A stretch of DNA of 64,000 nt, from the NCBI GenBank assembly GCA_964019055.1, contig OZ025212.1, positions 11,995,391 to 12,059,390 on the forward strand. The letters run 5' to 3'. The stretch's first letter is position 1. Every line of letters starts with the position of its first letter. This DNA comes from Anthopleura xanthogrammica (taxonomy: Eukaryota > Cnidaria > Anthozoa > Actiniaria > Actiniidae). This document shows, piece after piece, positions 63,323-64,000 of the stretch. The position numbers and the translations under genes were made by a program. The notes under the pieces were generated by a model. It saw nothing but the letters and a program-made list of their open reading frames with translations. It was not told where the DNA came from and did no database searches.

Positions 63323-64000
63323 CATTATTTATTATATGTGAAAATATCAAATTTTTGAAATAGAGAGTATAGGTATTTCATTGATAATCATACAAGAAAC
63401 TAGAAAAAGGCCTAACCACAAAATCTCATCGTGTTTGTGAATGTTTTTGACTAATGATTTTCCAACTAGATTATTTTCCCTCTACACCGGGAAAAAAATA
63501 TACTCATATACTTTTTTATCTTGATTGTAATATTTTCCCATTTTAGACCACGTGTCATTCCTTTCAGTATCATTTCTTTTTTTAAGGGTTGCGCACGAGA
63601 AGTCACATGAATATGGATACAACTCAAACAAAGAATCTTTTTTCCTAAAGGGAACACGCGTGGTAAGAAATAGGAAAGCATTACGCCCAAGCTTAAAGGT
63701 TTATTCACATGTATGTTAGTGCAAGCGGTTAGTCTTATTTCTTGATTGAAAAGTATTAGGACAAATACATCAAAATTACTCCTTCATTTAATATTGATTG
63801 CGAAATCAAGTGCTAAAATGTAAGAAAAAAATGCTAAGATGTAGAAGAATAATGTACATATATTACTCAGTTGATAGATATATCTATAGTGTGGTGAGAG
63901 TAAAACTTGGCTTCCTTATCTACTTTATTGTGTATATAAGTTAGATTATTGTACTAGTGAAAAAACGTTTTGAACAAGTTTAGTCAAAATGTTCGTTCTA
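63323..64000. other. Right edge of the window, no supported feature
   Basis: AT-rich DNA. The longest open frame (63466-63708, minus) has no motif or repeat support. Confidence 0.5.

Overview
The window looks like animal nuclear DNA, most likely from a cnidarian (a coral or sea anemone). It is AT-rich, its genes have many small exons with GT-AG introns, and repeats are dense: LINEs, a Penelope-like element, many short hairpin or terminal-inverted-repeat elements, and long microsatellites. The cnidarian assignment is an inference from this style and from the gene families; nothing in the window proves the species. There is no bacterial-type operon, CRISPR array, or rRNA or tRNA gene that I could recognise.

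Region 1 (about 5.3-26.6 kb) is a plus-strand tandem cluster of four Ly6/uPAR (three-finger) genes, all starting with nearly the same signal-peptide exon and the same promoter-proximal box. Genes A (5544-11298) and D (22355-25846) encode two-domain proteins. Genes B (13915-16626) and C (18140-20841) encode one-domain proteins. All end in a hydrophobic tail of the GPI-anchor type. Gene C sits on an almost perfect 4215-bp tandem duplication whose breakpoints lie in the first introns of B and D, so C is a hybrid: exon 1 of D joined to exon 2 of B. Gene A carries a 2-bp TA insertion that shifts the frame of its last exon. Gene D contains a broken extra copy of its exon 2. The 3' flanks of A and D are paralogous and share a tandem repeat and a conserved 78-codon ORF. 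Intron 3 of gene A contains a transposon-like element filled with a 19-bp minisatellite.

Region 2 (29.9-59.9 kb, possibly ending near 60.16 kb) is one large plus-strand gene. It has a signal-peptide exon followed by at least 23 further coding exons that pair into 11 intact Calx-beta domains and a damaged twelfth (about 1280 residues through domain 11). Each domain is encoded by a short exon (phase 1 to 2) and a long exon (phase 2 to 1). Domains occur in a three-type rotation (b-c-a-b-c-a-b-c-a-b-c-a), and domains 3-5 were recently copied as domains 6-8. The protein should be secreted or extracellular and adhesive or Ca2+-binding. The last module has lost its splice donor (GA instead of GT) and has a frame defect.

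Mobile DNA explains most of the remainder. The intron inside Calx-beta domain 4 swelled from about 0.75 kb (its paralogue in domain 7) to about 10.4 kb by insertion of a minus-strand CR1/L2-like LINE, a complex of interlocked inverted repeats (arms A-B-A'-B'), and a plus-strand L2/CR1-like LINE with a nearly intact endonuclease-RT frame. The paralogous intron acts as an empty-site control. Other elements include a Penelope-like relic with a GIY-YIG motif and inverted ribozyme-like ends, a hAT-like element, and at least a dozen hairpin elements, several present twice in the window. The regions 0.7-5.3 kb, 26.9-29.9 kb and 60.2-64 kb contain no gene I can support.
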